From NCBI GenBank assembly GCA_023014335.1, contig JAECYW010000002.1:2356001-2420000 (forward strand): DNA of 64,000 nt, given 5' to 3'. How positions within the stretch are numbered: position 1 is the first letter of the stretch; each line of letters opens with the position of its first letter. Under the pieces are notes generated by a model. It did no database searches, had not been told where the DNA came from, and saw only the letters and a list, made by a program, of their open reading frames with translations. The position numbers and the translations under genes are program-made. This document shows positions 21,569 through 41,739 of the stretch, piece after piece. Origin of the DNA: Galerina marginata. Its lineage: Eukaryota; Basidiomycota; Agaricomycetes; Agaricales; Galerinaceae.

Positions 21569-24500
21569 TTATCTAATACCGATGGCTATGTCATCTTTCT
21601 CGGCCGCAAGCTTTGTTCGATTGAGTGCAAGCAAACCAATTTCCATCCACATAGCTTGCACGCCTGTCAGTGTTCTACCTTGATACTGTTGCGCGAGGAT
21701 AGTAGTCAGTCGTTCTCGAAGGATCTTGAGCGCGACACTAGTTTTCGGAGGAATGAACAACTTAATCTTGCGATCGATTGACACAATATCCGCCACGAGC
21801 TGAAAAGAACGTGAGACTCTCAATATCAGATTAGTTGAATTCTAGAAACCTTGAAGTCGGCTTCGCCACAGAGCAAAACCATGCAAAGGTCATCAATAGG
21901 ACCTGTCTCCCAAGCATACAATTTCTTGGAATGCCTACACAGCTCTCATGAGTCCTGGAACACACGCATACACGTCATCATGCGGCTCACATGAGTGTAA
22001 AATAGGTCAAATGATTGACGCCCAGGTCAATCGGATTCTTGCCAAAGTTCACGGAAGAAGGGTGAAAGGAAGCGTGCTGGTTATTTGTGATAGTACGCAT
22101 CTGGCCACCTTTTGGGTCGACGGATAAAACCTTTGGGTAGAGCCCAGCCGCCAACGCAGCGTGGATAAGCACCGGCTTATTTGAGTTGACGTCCAACTCT
22201 ACTGGAATTGGTGCAAAACGGGTCCGATTTCTCACATAACGCTGCTCTGTTGCCGTTCCTGGTTAGTCAAATAGTGTAAGGAAAAGAAACACGATACCTA
22301 CCGGCTCAACTCGCGGACAAGAGACTTGTCGACTTGGATAAAAGCCGAATCAATGAGGTATCTACAATTAAATCAAGATAAACAATCTGTCGCGTCATAA
22401 CCACAGGGAGTCGCACCCTAAAAATTGTTGCCGAAGATCTTCAATTTGCTGCAGGTTCTGCGGGTCGGATGTCAGATCAATCCAGTGGGTTAAGGACAAG
22501 CAGGATTACTTGATGGTTCAAGAAATTAGTACGGCAAAATTTTCGAGCAAATCCCGGATTGGCGCAAGCCTGACGCCAGCTCGAAAAGGCATTATGGATC
22601 GTTAAAAAGTCCGAATTTTCTGGAGTACACGTGAGATGAAAAAGTTTGCTGACAATTGACTATAGGACGAACCAATACGAAACGAATTTCTAGCACGATC
22701 AGCTTCCTGTTCTAGCCCAAAGGGAGCCACGAACGGGGATTTGGAGTTCAGAGTCGCGGCAATGGTGAGGGCAGGGTCTAAACATCGAAAAAGAGTTGAG
22801 ACTAGCAAAAATTTGCCTAGATGAACATCGGTTGGAAGTTTGCTTAATAGTCTTCCCATTGGTGTGATTTCCTCTGAGGGCATCAATGCACCAACCTTGC
22901 GAAGACATTAAAATATTAAACCGAGCGTGCATACAACCACACTCACTTCAATCAACATGGAAACAGCTCGCTGCACATTGATAGAAACAGGAGGGTCCAA
23001 TGCACGAGCAAGGACGTCCTCTATCGAAGTCCCCAATTTTACTTTCATTATTTTGATCCTCAACGCAAGATCTGATAGGCTAAGTCTCATCATCTCTGGA
23101 AGGGGGCTATCGGCCATCTATCGGCAATAGATTAGAATGCGTCGAACCAAAGACCAACGCGACCAGAATTACCTGAGTGTCATGCCTCATCTTTGTGAAA
23201 AGATGGAAACACAATCCATGCCGAACGCGACCAGCGCGACCGCGTCTTTGGGCTGCATTACTACGGGCGATAAAGGTTTCAACTAAGCGGCTAATCTGCC
23301 GTTTCTCATCGAACCTAGAAAGAGTTCGGAAAGACGTATAAAGTTCGGAGAATCTGTGACCAACCTCATTTCTCGATGCTTTCCTGTGTCGATGACACAT
23401 GTAATATCAGGGATAGTGATCCCCGTCTCAGCGATGTTGGTAGCTAGTGATCGATAGGGATTTAAACACGAAACAAGACATAAAGCAAAACACACCAATA
23501 ACTATTTTCCGGATTCCAGCCAGTGGAACATCGAAAACAGCACCTTGCGATTCGCTTGATAGAGTAGAATGCAGGGGATATATCTTAAATCCGTCGGAAC
23601 CGAACAAAGGGTGGTCTGTCAATAGGTCATTCAATCGACGAATTTCTCCTAAACCTGGCACAAAAATCAGTACTGCCAACGAAAACGCTTGATATCCTTG
23701 ATCTTCGTAACAGATCTTCTCGAGAAGGCGAAGTATCAAATCATACGGTATCAAGCGCTCGTCGATGGTGTTGAGCGTAGTTGCCGTTTCCGCTGAGTAA
23801 CGCTTCTCTAGTTTGAGATTTTTATTTTTGTTGTCGTCCTCTTCCTCTTCATCAGGGCTCGGAATGTCTTCTGTCCATTCGGGCCTATTTTTGCCCTTGT
23901 AATATTTATCATGGACTTACCCAAGTTTTCAACCGATCATAATGGAAAAAAAAAGATGAGCGTGTACTTACTTCGCCTGGCATAAGGGGAATTTTCAGAT
24001 ATCGACCACTTGGTATACTCGATTGCATCTTCCAGGTATTGGACGTCAACAGGGAAGGTACGGCCAGGCACTTGAAGTGTTTCGCAATTGCCAAAGTAGC
24101 TTGATACCTTGTCAGCGTCGACCGTCGCAGACATTAGGATGACTCTGACCACAATCAATTAGATTGGACCACCGACAGAATAATAATGGACTTACTTGAG
24201 GTCTGGCCTTTCAATCAAAAGGGTTTTCAACACGATGAGCAGGAAGTCTGATTCAATGCTGCGTTCATGAACCTGTAGGTCTGACTGTAAGGGTCAAGAA
24301 AAATGACATTAGAGGCAGAGCGTGTACTTCATCAATAATGAGGTGCTGCACAATCGTGTTAATTTGATGCGAAATATGTAAATTGTGACAGTACCGTGAT
24401 TTCATCAAATGCCGTTCCGTTACCACCTTGCCCGCTGCCTCCTTCCAACATACGCAATGCGATACCATTGGTGACGAAGGCCAAACGGGTGTTGCGAGAT

Positions 24501-27179
24501 ATATTGTTTTCTAGTCTTATCGAGTAACCGACCAGCGAATGTCCCGTTCCAACGGAATTGGGTGGATCACACAGTTCATGCGCCACACCTCTTTGGGGGT
24601 TAGCACATATAAAGCACGCTATTTCGACAGGACCGACGTTGTGCGAGTGAAATAGCTGAAATTCGCCTAGGTTCGGTGCAGTAGATTTTGCAAGGTTTCC
24701 CTTTGGAAAGATGATCTTCAAGAATAAATGACGGAACTTGGGTAGATTTCCCGCTGGGTTAAAACGTGTCATTGATAGCAGCACGATAGAGTCGACGCTT
24801 CGTTCACCATCCAGTTTCGCCACTTAGGACAAGCACCTGGGAATATCCTAGGATGTCGATAATGCGATCCCGATATCGTGATATTGGTAATTCATTTCGC
24901 TGGGCCTATACTTGCATAATTGTTGCAGAACCCAAGTCTCAAAAATGGAATTGACGAACTAGCATTTCTTGATACGCGGGACTTGACCTTCGAGTTTCAA
25001 AAGCAAGTGACACAGAGTCGAAGTTACCTCTGTTCTCGACAGCGATGCGGGATGCCCCGGATAATTGCTTCTCTGCGGCTTGTTTGGTTTGCTTATCGGA
25101 TCCCTAATGCAATCATAAGCACGATGTTGGTAAATTTGTGAATTACAGACTTTCTGATTCTTTATCTTCTCTTCGAGAACACTTAGCAATTTGGCCCATG
25201 TCTTTCGATTAGCGAGGTCATCTCGGATTTTTCGAGAAGCTTCGAGTTCGTCCCAAAGCTCACGATAGACAGCGGGCAACAGTCGAAAAGACGTAGATCC
25301 TCCCGTGCTCGCAGGTCCAGATGCAATAAAGCCATCAGTCAATGGGTACATCAACGAATGGAGGGCAATCGCCGCCACATATTGTTCTGCTTGAGGATCT
25401 TCCGGACATGCTACCTCATCCATTGACCATTCGTCCCTTGTTTTGTTTTGCCATGATATATTGACACTAGCTCGCCTTGCTCGGCTGTGGCTGGAAATAA
25501 TCGTATAGGATACTGCAGCATGCCGATCCGCTTTCGTTACGAAGTCACGAAGTAGAGTTTTAGGCATTGGACCAGACCAATGTTTAGGCACGGACATGTT
25601 GCGAAATTCGAAAGTGACCCCCTGAACAGTGATCTCATTCGGGTCTGGGTTGTCGAGAATGCCAAGCATCCCCGTAGAAGAGTCGTCGCTATCACCGTCG
25701 TCGAGAACATCACGACTAGCTGTTGGAGGGGTTGTTTTCAGAGGAAGTTTTTTCGGCATATGGACAGTCAGGACTCGATCCTATATTCTTATCCGAAGTT
25801 GAAGAACGCAGTCTTTCATGAAGCAAACGTTTATCACGCTGTTTCCTCTCCTGATTATATCTCGACAGAGCTTCTTTTTGGTCGAAAAGGTAGTCCCTGG
25901 TCGTATCATCGAGCTTTTGTTGCAAGCGGGTAAGCTGTTCTGCAATATGTCGGGAAGAGGGTTTCGACGACATTTCATCTTGCTGGAGTTTCAAACGAAC
26001 AAATGCACTTGTTGGATCGCCTCCGTAGTACGTGTCGCTTTGGTCATCATAGATTGCATTTGCCTCCGGAAGTGATCCTGTTTCTGAGACGATGCTAATT
26101 CTGTCCGTGATCTCGTCGTGAAAATCACTGATGCCGATTTGTCCGGCTTTGGAATACGAAGGGTGAATGCCAGCCGTATCTGATATGCGGGCAGTGTCAT
26201 CAACCGATTTGGGGGGGAGTGCTGGTTCTAATTGAAGACGAGACGTGGGGGGAGGTGCATGATGCTTGCGAGTCGTGATGCCTGCTGCAAGTTTTAAAGT
26301 TTTCGGTTCTCGTGCTTCTACTTTGCCTGGCATCGGAGAGTCAGAGAGCGCAAAGAGGTATATGTATTGATCAAACCGAATATTAATTCTTCTTCTGAGC
26401 AATGCAAATAAAGCTGGAAAAAATATCAGACGGAGAGCTGTGACACCGTAGAACTGAGATACCCTACCCAATCAAAGGCTTCATCCAATTCAATACCGCC
26501 GATATTCCGCATGCATTCTTCTACGCGATCTTCTGAGAACCCAATCCTTCTTAAAACGCCATAACAAATGCCAAGTCGGAAAAGTGTTTTTTCTTCGGCA
26601 TCTTCAATCGCTTTTTGGCCTTGATAAAGCTTTTAGTGCTTCCTCGATAGTGAATGCAAAGTTCTCACCTTCGGTCTCGTTGCTATTATTGAGGGCAAAG
26701 GCTATGATTTGTCCTCGCAAAATTGGGTCGATATCGAGACGAGGAAGAGTCTGCGAGAAACGTCGATCTACTTCAATTGACTGTAACCTTATTAGCCATG
26801 GTCATGGTTTCAGCGCACGAAGGTCACCTTTAGTGTCCTAAGAAAAACGAAGTCAGATAACTCTCGTCTTTGATAAACAAGGACCCAGAAAGTACCTAGA
26901 AATCTCTTTTTCTGTTTTCTCCTGCAACTTATCGACGAGATTTTGTAGGTTTTGCTCTTCTGCCAATTGGACGTCGGTAGTTGCATTAACAGGATTAGTT
27001 GATGGTAATTCTTTGTCTTGCTCTTTTTCCTTTCTCGTCGTCTGCGATTGATCATTGGATGGTTCAACGGGGATCGAATCTAGCACCAGAGACTCTTCCG
27101 GAAGGTTCTTCTTGGGGAGCGATGTCGTCGCAAATCCACGGTCCACTGGTTTCAATTGGGTCTTTTTTTTCTTTGCCAT
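21569..27179 (-). CDS. DHX29/DHX57/YLR419W-type DExH-box RNA helicase
   Basis: Large cytoplasmic RNA helicase; relatives act in translation initiation or mRNA handling. It starts MAKKKKTQLKPVDRGFATT (27179), followed by a coiled region and a UBA-like segment (FRLGICYGVLRRIGFSED). Motifs: I GETGCGKSTQ, Ia TEPRRISA, II DEVH, III SAT (VILMSATVDADK), IV ILIFVPGLGEIRRL-like, V TNIAETGITIPD, VI QRRGRAGRV, then the HA2 winged helix (TPMGRLLSKLPTDVHLGKFL) and the OB-like C-terminal region. Motif I is split by intron 24754-24807 and motif II by 24273-24327. The joint near 25790 is ambiguous. Many introns; I estimate 1,300-1,400 residues but did not resolve every exon. It ends at 21569. Confidence 0.88.
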
Positions 27180-27551
27180 GGCAAAACTGAATCCTGGTGT
27201 CTCCAATGTCTATCGCGTTGTAGCACAAAATACGCTAATTATCGGCAGCTTTGAAGGGTGTAGGTTAACAGCACTTGGTGGAGCGAATAGAAGAAACGGA
27301 GAGGATGGATACCGACTTTGAGGACACATGAGCATGAGTTTCAACAAAGGATCTCGAACCATGAGGGAGCCAAAATATGACTCTAGAGTCAGCGCTATAC
27401 ATGTGATGTGACTTCACTACAATATTATTTAAGTAAATATTCAAATTACTCTATACATAAGGGCAGGAAGTATAGTTGTCGTACAGGACGGAAAATAGAA
27501 TCTACTTGAATATGAAAGAGCTGGGTTGCACATTTTCAGAGTCCATTACAA
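27180..27551. other. Intergenic between helicase and INO80
   Basis: Both neighbours are on the minus strand, so this holds the helicase promoter and the INO80 3' end. From 27410 to 27540 it is AT-rich. No gene is supported. Confidence 0.5.
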
Positions 27552-33148
<5,597 letters not shown>

Positions 33149-33614
33149 GATCAAGGAGAGGGAATTCCTGGCAGTGGCCCGCCTCGTGGGACGAAGGACG
33201 GGCTATGACAGCACAGCAAGCGCTCGAGACTGACGATGAGTGAGTGGGTTAAGGGAAAGAACGGGAAAAAGAAAAGAATCGAACCTGGCTTGAATAAGTG
33301 GGAATGACTGCTATCACTGACAAGGAACAAGTGGCAAACTGATACGGCAATAATGAAACTCTCTGATCTTTACACATTTTTACATTCGGTCGCTCTCGAA
33401 ACTGGAAAAGGAAAGAACACATCTCAACTACTCCCGCCAAGGCTTCCTCTCTTTATCCGCTTCTCATCCTCCAATTGTACATTCTAACCACTCAATATGC
33501 TCTCAGACATCGCTACTGTTCTCAATCCATCCACGTATTTTCTCTGTCGCCCAATCATTCAATACACGTAAATATGAATGGCATCTTCGGCTTTCCAAAT
33601 TCCACATCACCACC
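33149..33614. other. Intergenic, INO80 promoter and fumarase 3' end
   Basis: Both flanking genes lie on the minus strand. The sequence upstream of the INO80 start is CT-rich on the coding strand. Small minus-strand frames near 33249-33440 have no family signal. Confidence 0.5.
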
Positions 33615-35802
<2,188 letters not shown>

Positions 35803-36172
35803 GCGGCGTCAACAAGACTGGCAGATGATGCGGACGGCTTCTACCGGCTTCCACCCGATTTCTTCCGATCGACTGGGGATAGCTTCTTCCAAATTCTTAA
35901 GATATATTTCCTCTCGCCAGAGTTTTTTCTTCTTACAATCCAGACGCGTTCCATCAAGTTGGAGAGCTCGGAATTCTTGAAGTTAGTACTGCATTCTGAA
36001 CTGTTAATCTTATCAGATAATGGCTAGTGGTTATCAGGTGCAAGTGACATAGGAAACACGGATCTGAACTGTGCTACCGACTTCCGAGTGATATAAGCTC
36101 GTAACTCCGCAATTGACCTTCGTACTCGGTTTTTCAAGCTTCAACCATCTCAGAACTGAGAACTCCTTGTAA
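35803..36172. promoter_or_regulatory. Divergent intergenic region, fumarase / PEX11
   Basis: The 370 bp separates two divergent starts and must hold both promoters. No gene is supported inside it. I could not assign specific factor sites. Confidence 0.45.
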
Positions 36173-37228
36173 ATGGCTAGTGTAGCCTCTCAGATCGTAT
36201 TTCACCCCACAGTTTCTCAGAGCTTGAAGTTCGGTGGGACAACGTTGGGGCGCGACAAGGTAATTCTACATAAACCCTCGTCCATACATCGTCTGACCGA
36301 GAGCTTAGACTTACAGGGCTGTCCAATATTTTGCGCGCTTCTATGCGTGGTATCTAGCGAACCAGGGGAACAAACTCGAAGCTGCGCGATGGTCAGCACT
36401 AAAGGGGCATTTGGGAACAGCTAGAAAGCGTGCGCGAATACTGTATTTGACTCATTGCCATCGATCTAAATTTTAGAATAGTCATGCGCCTCGGAAAGCC
36501 AATGGAGCACCTTCAGGCAGCTCTAAAGGCTTTGCTGTCTGCTGGGCCAGTGGAGGAAACCATTACCACCATTGCTAGGCAGATCGGTTACTTTGGGTAC
36601 CTTTCTTATGATACCCTTGTCTGGGTAAATAATTACAACTGTATGGGTGCTCAAGATGTGCTAAAGTTCTCGATAGGCCAACTCCATCAGGTTTATTACA
36701 CTCGCCCCAGAGACAGCCAAACGGGTAACAAAGAGGGCCTTCCAATTCTGGTTCGCCGGTATTGTTTTCAGCCTTGTCCATGGAGTACTCAAAGTGAGTT
36801 TGTTGTGTCCGACCACTGAAAGATGGCTAGAACTGTGGTTTAGGCTGCACGCTTGGCCAAGGAGTCGAAGGCACTTCGAGAATCCAAAGTGTGGGGTGAA
36901 AAAGACCTTGCCGGAGAAGCTGCTAGGGAAGCAAGGCTCAGCATTGTTGAAGGGTGAGTAGGTTCAGCTCTTTGTGGAGTTACCTTTTTAAATGAATATT
37001 CAAGCGCTCGCAAAAATAATCACCGACAGCTTATCGTCGATCTGCTTGACGTCTCGATACCAGCAACTGGAGCTCAACTACTCAATGTCAACGAGGGCAC
37101 TTTAGGCATTCTTGGGTATGTGCAACTCAATGTGTATTACGCTCTTTGCCGACCTCCCATATCATAGCTTGGTCTCATCTGTCATCGGCGCTAAAGCCCA
37201 GTGGCAGGTTGTCAATGATAAAAAGTGA
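36173..37228 (+). CDS. PEX11: Peroxin PEX11, peroxisome division
   Basis: Peroxisomal membrane protein that shapes and divides peroxisomes. Exon 1 (36173-36259) reads MASVASQIVFHPTVSQSLKF and joins at 36309 to TYRAVQYFARFYAWYLA, then ARWSALKGHLGTARK. After the intron 36430-36481 comes LMRLGKPMEHLQAALKAL, and IARQIGYFGYLSYDTLVW. Later parts read APETAKRVTKRAFQFWFAGI, VFSLVHGVLK, and the final LVSSVIGAKAQWQVVNDKK. Splicing across 36625-36690 is unclear. The conserved LAPETAKRV block needs phase 2 at the acceptor 36691, and the only fitting donor (36625) deletes several residues seen in relatives. This may be an alternative splice or a small sequence problem. Fumarase lies divergently upstream. 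Confidence 0.88.
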
Positions 37229-37408
37229 AGAACTTTGACCATTACGCACAAATTCAATGGCATGGAGTTGTTCATTCTGTTTTGTTCAATTGAATGTCAA
37301 TGATATATGTACTCCTATTCTGAGAAGATATGAACTACTGCTTGATAAACCTCTACCAATTTTGAACCTGGACACACCATGGCAGCTACACTGTAGTCCT
37401 CCAGCCAG

Positions 37409-37766
37409 CTAGTCTAAGTTTTGTTGTTGCAAGTTTCGCAATCGTAAGTATTCTTGACGAACGTGCTCCATTGGCTCAGGACCAGTGCTTCAGAAAATTA
37501 GAACCAAGGACGAAATTATAGAAGTAAAAAAACCGCACAATTGAACCATGCAGTTCTGAACTTGCTTCAGTTGGTCTCGACATTGCCAAGCAACCGACAC
37601 AGTTCGGCCAGAGGTGCAGGCTGCAAATTCTGATGGCCGTTAACAGAAAGGGGAGGGGCGTACTGGTGAAATATCTACCCTTAACTACGGCGTCGCATTC
37701 TCGAAGAGCATAAACCTTGGTTGTTTTGAGCAAGGTTTCTTCCTCTCTCCGGGATAAAGAATTCAT
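37409..37766 (-). CDS. CMC1: CMC1-like COX-assembly twin-CX9C protein
   Basis: Small intermembrane-space copper-related assembly factor for cytochrome c oxidase. It is hidden by two introns: exons 37766-37679, 37629-37539 and 37487-37409 join to 85 residues. The N-terminus is MNSLSRREEETLLKTTKVYA. The twin CX9C motifs are present: ECDAVVKEFAAC and CRDQLKQVQNC, linked by TSGRTVSVAWQ. The C-terminus reads FTGPEPMEHVRQEYLRLRN. The first CX9C motif exists only after splicing exons 1 and 2, which strongly supports the model. It converges with PEX11 and lies 110 bp head to head with lipoyl synthase. Confidence 0.92.
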
Positions 37767-37876
37767 GATGATGTGCGACAAGCCACGGTAGAGCGAGGAG
37801 TTCGTGAAATAAACAAATAACAACTCAGGTCAACCGGTCACTTCCCTATTGGTCACAACTTCATCGGGTCCAACCA
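37767..37876. promoter_or_regulatory. Shared promoter, CMC1 / lipoyl synthase
   Basis: Only 110 bp separate the two divergent start codons. Both products act in mitochondria, so co-regulation through this short region is plausible but not shown. Confidence 0.45.
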
Positions 37877-39329
37877 ATGTCCCAGCTGCTCAAAATCCTG
37901 CGAGTCTGCCCAGCTGCTCAGAGGCGCTGTCTTGCCACCGCCACCTCCTCTTCCGCTACACCGTCGAGTACCAAGTTTGGACAATCGCTCGACAGTGGAC
38001 CCACTCTCGAAGACTTCCTGTCTGGAGAAGGCCCTCAACGCGTCGTCCTTGGAAATACGAAAGGGTATGTTTTTATAAATACACTCTATGCTTCTAACGA
38101 GAGATTATAAGCCCACGGCTACCCTCGTACCTCAAGACCTCAATTCCATCGGGAGAGTCATTCAATAAAATCAAAAAGGACCTCCGTGGACTTAACTTGC
38201 ATACAGTATGTGAAGAAGCACGATGTCCTAATATTGGTGACTGCTGGGGAGGAAGTAAGTCTACGGACGGCCGAAATACGGCCACTGCCACTATCATGGT
38301 TCGCTCCCAAGATTCGAGAATATTTTCTACCAATTCTAAAGCTAATATCAGCTCATGGGCGATACCTGCACGCGCGGCTGTAGGTTTTGTTCTGTGAAGA
38401 CATCACGAGCACCACCACCCTTAGATCCCCATGAACCCGAAAATACAGCCGAAGCTATTAGTCGGTGGGGCTTGGGCTACATTGTCCTAACGAGCGTGGA
38501 TCGAGACGGTAAATGACTTCATATGCAAACCGAACAAAACCCTATTATGCTTTACCTAGACCTTGCCGACGGAGGGGCACATCATTTCGCGGAGACAATA
38601 CGAAAAATAAAACAAAAGTGAGTTCAACCTTCACCCTTACAATGCTCACACTCAATCGATATAGGGCATCGCATATTCTCGTTGAGGCACTAACTGGAGA
38701 CTTTGCTGGCTCGCTGGAACAGGTTTCGTTGGTCGCCAAGTCGGGTCTCGACGTCTATGCGCACAATGTGGAAACAGTGGAAGAGCTAACACCATATGTC
38801 CGAGATAGAAGGGCCACGTTCCGTCAAAGTCTGAAGGTCCTCGAGCATGCTAAGAGAGAAGGTGTCCAAATCACCAAAACAAGTATTATGCTTGGCGTAG
38901 GGGAAACTAGTGACCAAGTGCTAGCCACGCTAAAGGGTATGTGACTCGTACTTAGTAACAACTCCAGTTATTTAATACTTTTTTCAAACAGAACTGCGAG
39001 CTGTAGATGTTGATGTCGTCACTTTCGGGCAATATATGCGCCCGACAAAAAGGCACATGAAAGTCGATCGCTATGTAGAACCTTCCGAGTTCGAAAACTG
39101 GAAAAAGGTTGCTGAAGACCTTGGGTTCCTCTACGTTGCTAGTGGTCCCCTTGTTCGCAGCAGTTACAAGGTTTGCATTGTTTATCCTCCATCGTCCTGG
39201 ACTATCTTTAAAACCATGGTTTAGGCTGGCGAATACTACATCGAAAATGTCTTGAGGCGGAGGAAGCAGATGGCAATCCCACTCTCAGAACCTGAACAAG
39301 TAGTAGCGACCCGCGAGAACACAGTCTAG
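37877..39329 (+). CDS. LIP5: Lipoyl synthase, mitochondrial
   Basis: Radical-SAM enzyme that inserts two sulphurs into octanoyl groups on E2 and H proteins. The N-terminus is basic and Ser-rich (a targeting presequence), then GPTLEDFL and [13 protein letters not shown]. The auxiliary-cluster motif is [12 protein letters not shown] (CX4CX5C). The SAM-cluster motif is [13 protein letters not shown] (CX3CX2C), made by joining across the intron after TATIM. Further blocks are [64 protein letters not shown] and [16 protein letters not shown]. The gene stops at 39329. About seven short introns interrupt it. Its client protein PDH E2 is encoded 6.5 kb away. Confidence 0.95.
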
Positions 39330-39894
39330 TCATGGAGGCCAAGTCTATGCCATCCTGAAATTTCCGTATGAGTCACATGCCTATAATATTACAGCTGAAG
39401 GCAAAACGATACTTGGGCCTCAGATCGAAACATGGTCGGAGTCCGCAAAATGATACCCGACGTGATAGCCGAGCTTTTTTGGTAGGTCAAGAAATTGATG
39501 GGCAGGTCCGGATCATTTCGGCTGCCTACACCTCTGGCCTATCTTTTTGCCTTCAGCTGCAATAATATCAAGCCTTAGTCTCCCGTAGTCAGACGAACAA
39601 ATTCATAGTCTTTTTTATGTGATCAAGCCCTATGTATCGAATGTATATGTATCAACTTGGTATCAACGACTGACACCTCCCAACCGAAGTTGCACGCCGA
39701 GTAGGCTCGTTACTTTTCGAATTCCGCCATATAAATAATATATTTGCCACACCACCGCGGTCCGCGGGACAGCCGTCGTGAGATTACTTACATTTAGACG
39801 GAGTTTAAATCAGATGAATCTCAAACTTTATTACCGAAATCAACAGAAGTATTTCTCGTCTGCACCATCCCTCTACACTAAAATATGGTGAGCC
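39330..39894. other. Intergenic, no supported gene
   Basis: Lies between lipoyl synthase and eS28, both on the plus strand. It includes a GAGTCACATG site near 39367 and an AT-rich patch near 39730. Small frames lack any family signal. Confidence 0.5.
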
Positions 39895-40251
39895 TTAAGT
39901 CACGTCCTATCCTGCCGTTGATGACCATATTTCTATAGGATTCCTCCAAAGCACCTGTCAAACTCGCCAAAGTTATCAAGGTCAATCTGCTTGAACCCGA
40001 TGCCTTTCATAGCTAAATTTTTCTCTCGGCGAGCAGGTTCTTGGGCGCACCGGTTCGCGAGGAGGTGTGACCCAAGTTCGTGTCGAATTTATGGACGACA
40101 CATCGCGGACAATCATTCGCAACGTCAAAGGGCCTGTGCGGGAAGAGGACATCCTAGCCCTTTTGGAGAGTGAACGTGAGGCAAGGTGAGTTGCAGCACA
40201 TCTATAATCCATTACCCATTAAATTTGCGCTATTGCAGACGTCTCCGTTAA
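39895..40251 (+). CDS. RPS28: 40S ribosomal protein eS28
   Basis: Small-subunit ribosomal protein near the mRNA exit channel. Four exons (39895-39897, 39939-39980, 40037-40185, 40239-40251) give 68 residues, the family length. The sequence reads [55 protein letters not shown] and SEREARRLR. As in eL22, the first exon is the ATG alone. Intron 1 is short at 41 nt. Confidence 0.95.
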
Positions 40252-40545
40252 ACCACACATTCACGATTGACTAGTTTTCGGGATTGTTTCACTTCTCATC
40301 TGCAATATATTGTATTTTGCGCTTTCCTCCCAGTACTGCGCTCCGGAAAATGTCGACCTGTAAGGTTTTTCGGGAAGTTATGGGTATTTCCAGTGTTATT
40401 CCGGCCGGACACTCACATTATCCGATTCATATTTACTCCCAATCCCCGGCAGTTTTGCTTATGACATCCGTGGAAATGGCCGAGAAGGATGTCTATATGA
40501 TGCTCCGTCTCACTTTCCAAGTAACTCGATTCTGCTTTGGATTTC

Positions 40546-41673
40546 ATGAGCTCTGAATACGCCTATGTTACTCTTCTCACCAAAACATCTTATCTCGCAG
40601 GTGTACTTGTTTTGGACCATTGCTTGCGTATGGTCAACTCAAAATACCCGCTTGTTGTAATGGTCACTCCGTCACTACCAGAGGAAGTAAAAGCTGTTAT
40701 TACCAAACGGTGTATACCAACAAGAGAAGTAAAAGGGCTTCGGCCACCGGACGGAACACACACGCTTGCTGCCCACGATGCTAGATTCGCAGACACCTGG
40801 ACCAAGCTAAGGTGCACTGCTCTTCTTCGTTTGCTATTGACTCCGGGAATCTCAGACTTTCTCTTAGAGGATTTGAGCTCGTTGAATACAAAGTAGGTTC
40901 TCGAAAAAAGAAGCGCTGCTATCAAGTACTGACTTTCGACTATTCAGCGAATAGTCCTCCTGGACAGTGATATGATTGTTATGAGGAATATGGACGAACT
41001 GATGGTACTTGATCTACCTTATGATCATATTGCAGCTGTGCATGTGTGTTCTTGTAACCCCCGAGTCCTCAAGCACTACCCTCCGGATTGGTTAGTATCC
41101 GCACACATATGACGATTCAGAAGCACTAATGTGTACACACATGGTTTTATCAGGAAACCATGCAATTGTGCTTATACCGCTGTCGAACATCCCGCCGCGC
41201 CGCCTCCCTCCATCACGGAGGAGTCACCTCGCCCCTACACGCAGTTGAATTCTGGAACGGTAGTACTCAATCCCTCAGAAAACCTTTCATCAAGCATTAT
41301 TCGCTTTCTTTTTACTTGCGACCGGGTTCCGGAATGGAAGTTCCCAGATCAAGACCTCCTTTCAGAATACTTCAAAGGAAAATGGCAACCTATCTCTTGG
41401 TATTATAACGCTCTCAGGTCACTGCATAACGTTCATCCTGTGATGTGGTCCGAAAGTGAAATCAGGTGTCTTCACTACATCTTTGCGGACAAGCCGTGGC
41501 AATCTAGGACCACGCCCCCGGGCTCAGACGAGGGTTTTGACGTTATGAATGGGTGGTGGTGGGAGCGCTTCGACAGTTTAGGCGCGATCATGGCAGCGAG
41601 TGATCCAGAAGGCTGGAAACTAGTTCTCTCGACGGTGGATAATACGCTTTCATTAGTCCACAATTCGATATAG
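40546..41673 (+). CDS. GT8-family glycosyltransferase (glycogenin-like)
   Basis: Nucleotide-sugar transferase with a GT-A fold. The start MSSEYAYVTLLTKTSYLAGV leads straight into the catalytic domain, with no signal peptide, so it is probably cytosolic. The metal-binding DxD is in IVLLDSDMIVMRNMDEL. Acceptor and donor blocks follow: YTQLNSGTVVLNPS and FPDQDLLSEYFKGKW. Three short introns lie between 40817 and 41154; each is needed to keep the frame. Relatives include galactinol-synthase-like and glycogenin-like enzymes; the actual sugar and acceptor are not known. It ends 66 bp from the convergent KAE1 gene. Confidence 0.88.
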
Positions 41674-41739
41674 TTAAGATTAATCGTATATATAGCATAG
41701 ACCCTGTAGATGATAATGTATATCGAGAAATACCATTAA

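Noticed and set aside
27055..27100. GGTTCAA...GATCGAATC stretch resembling a tRNA T-arm
   Set aside because: It lies inside the coding exon of the helicase gene and no cloverleaf can be drawn.
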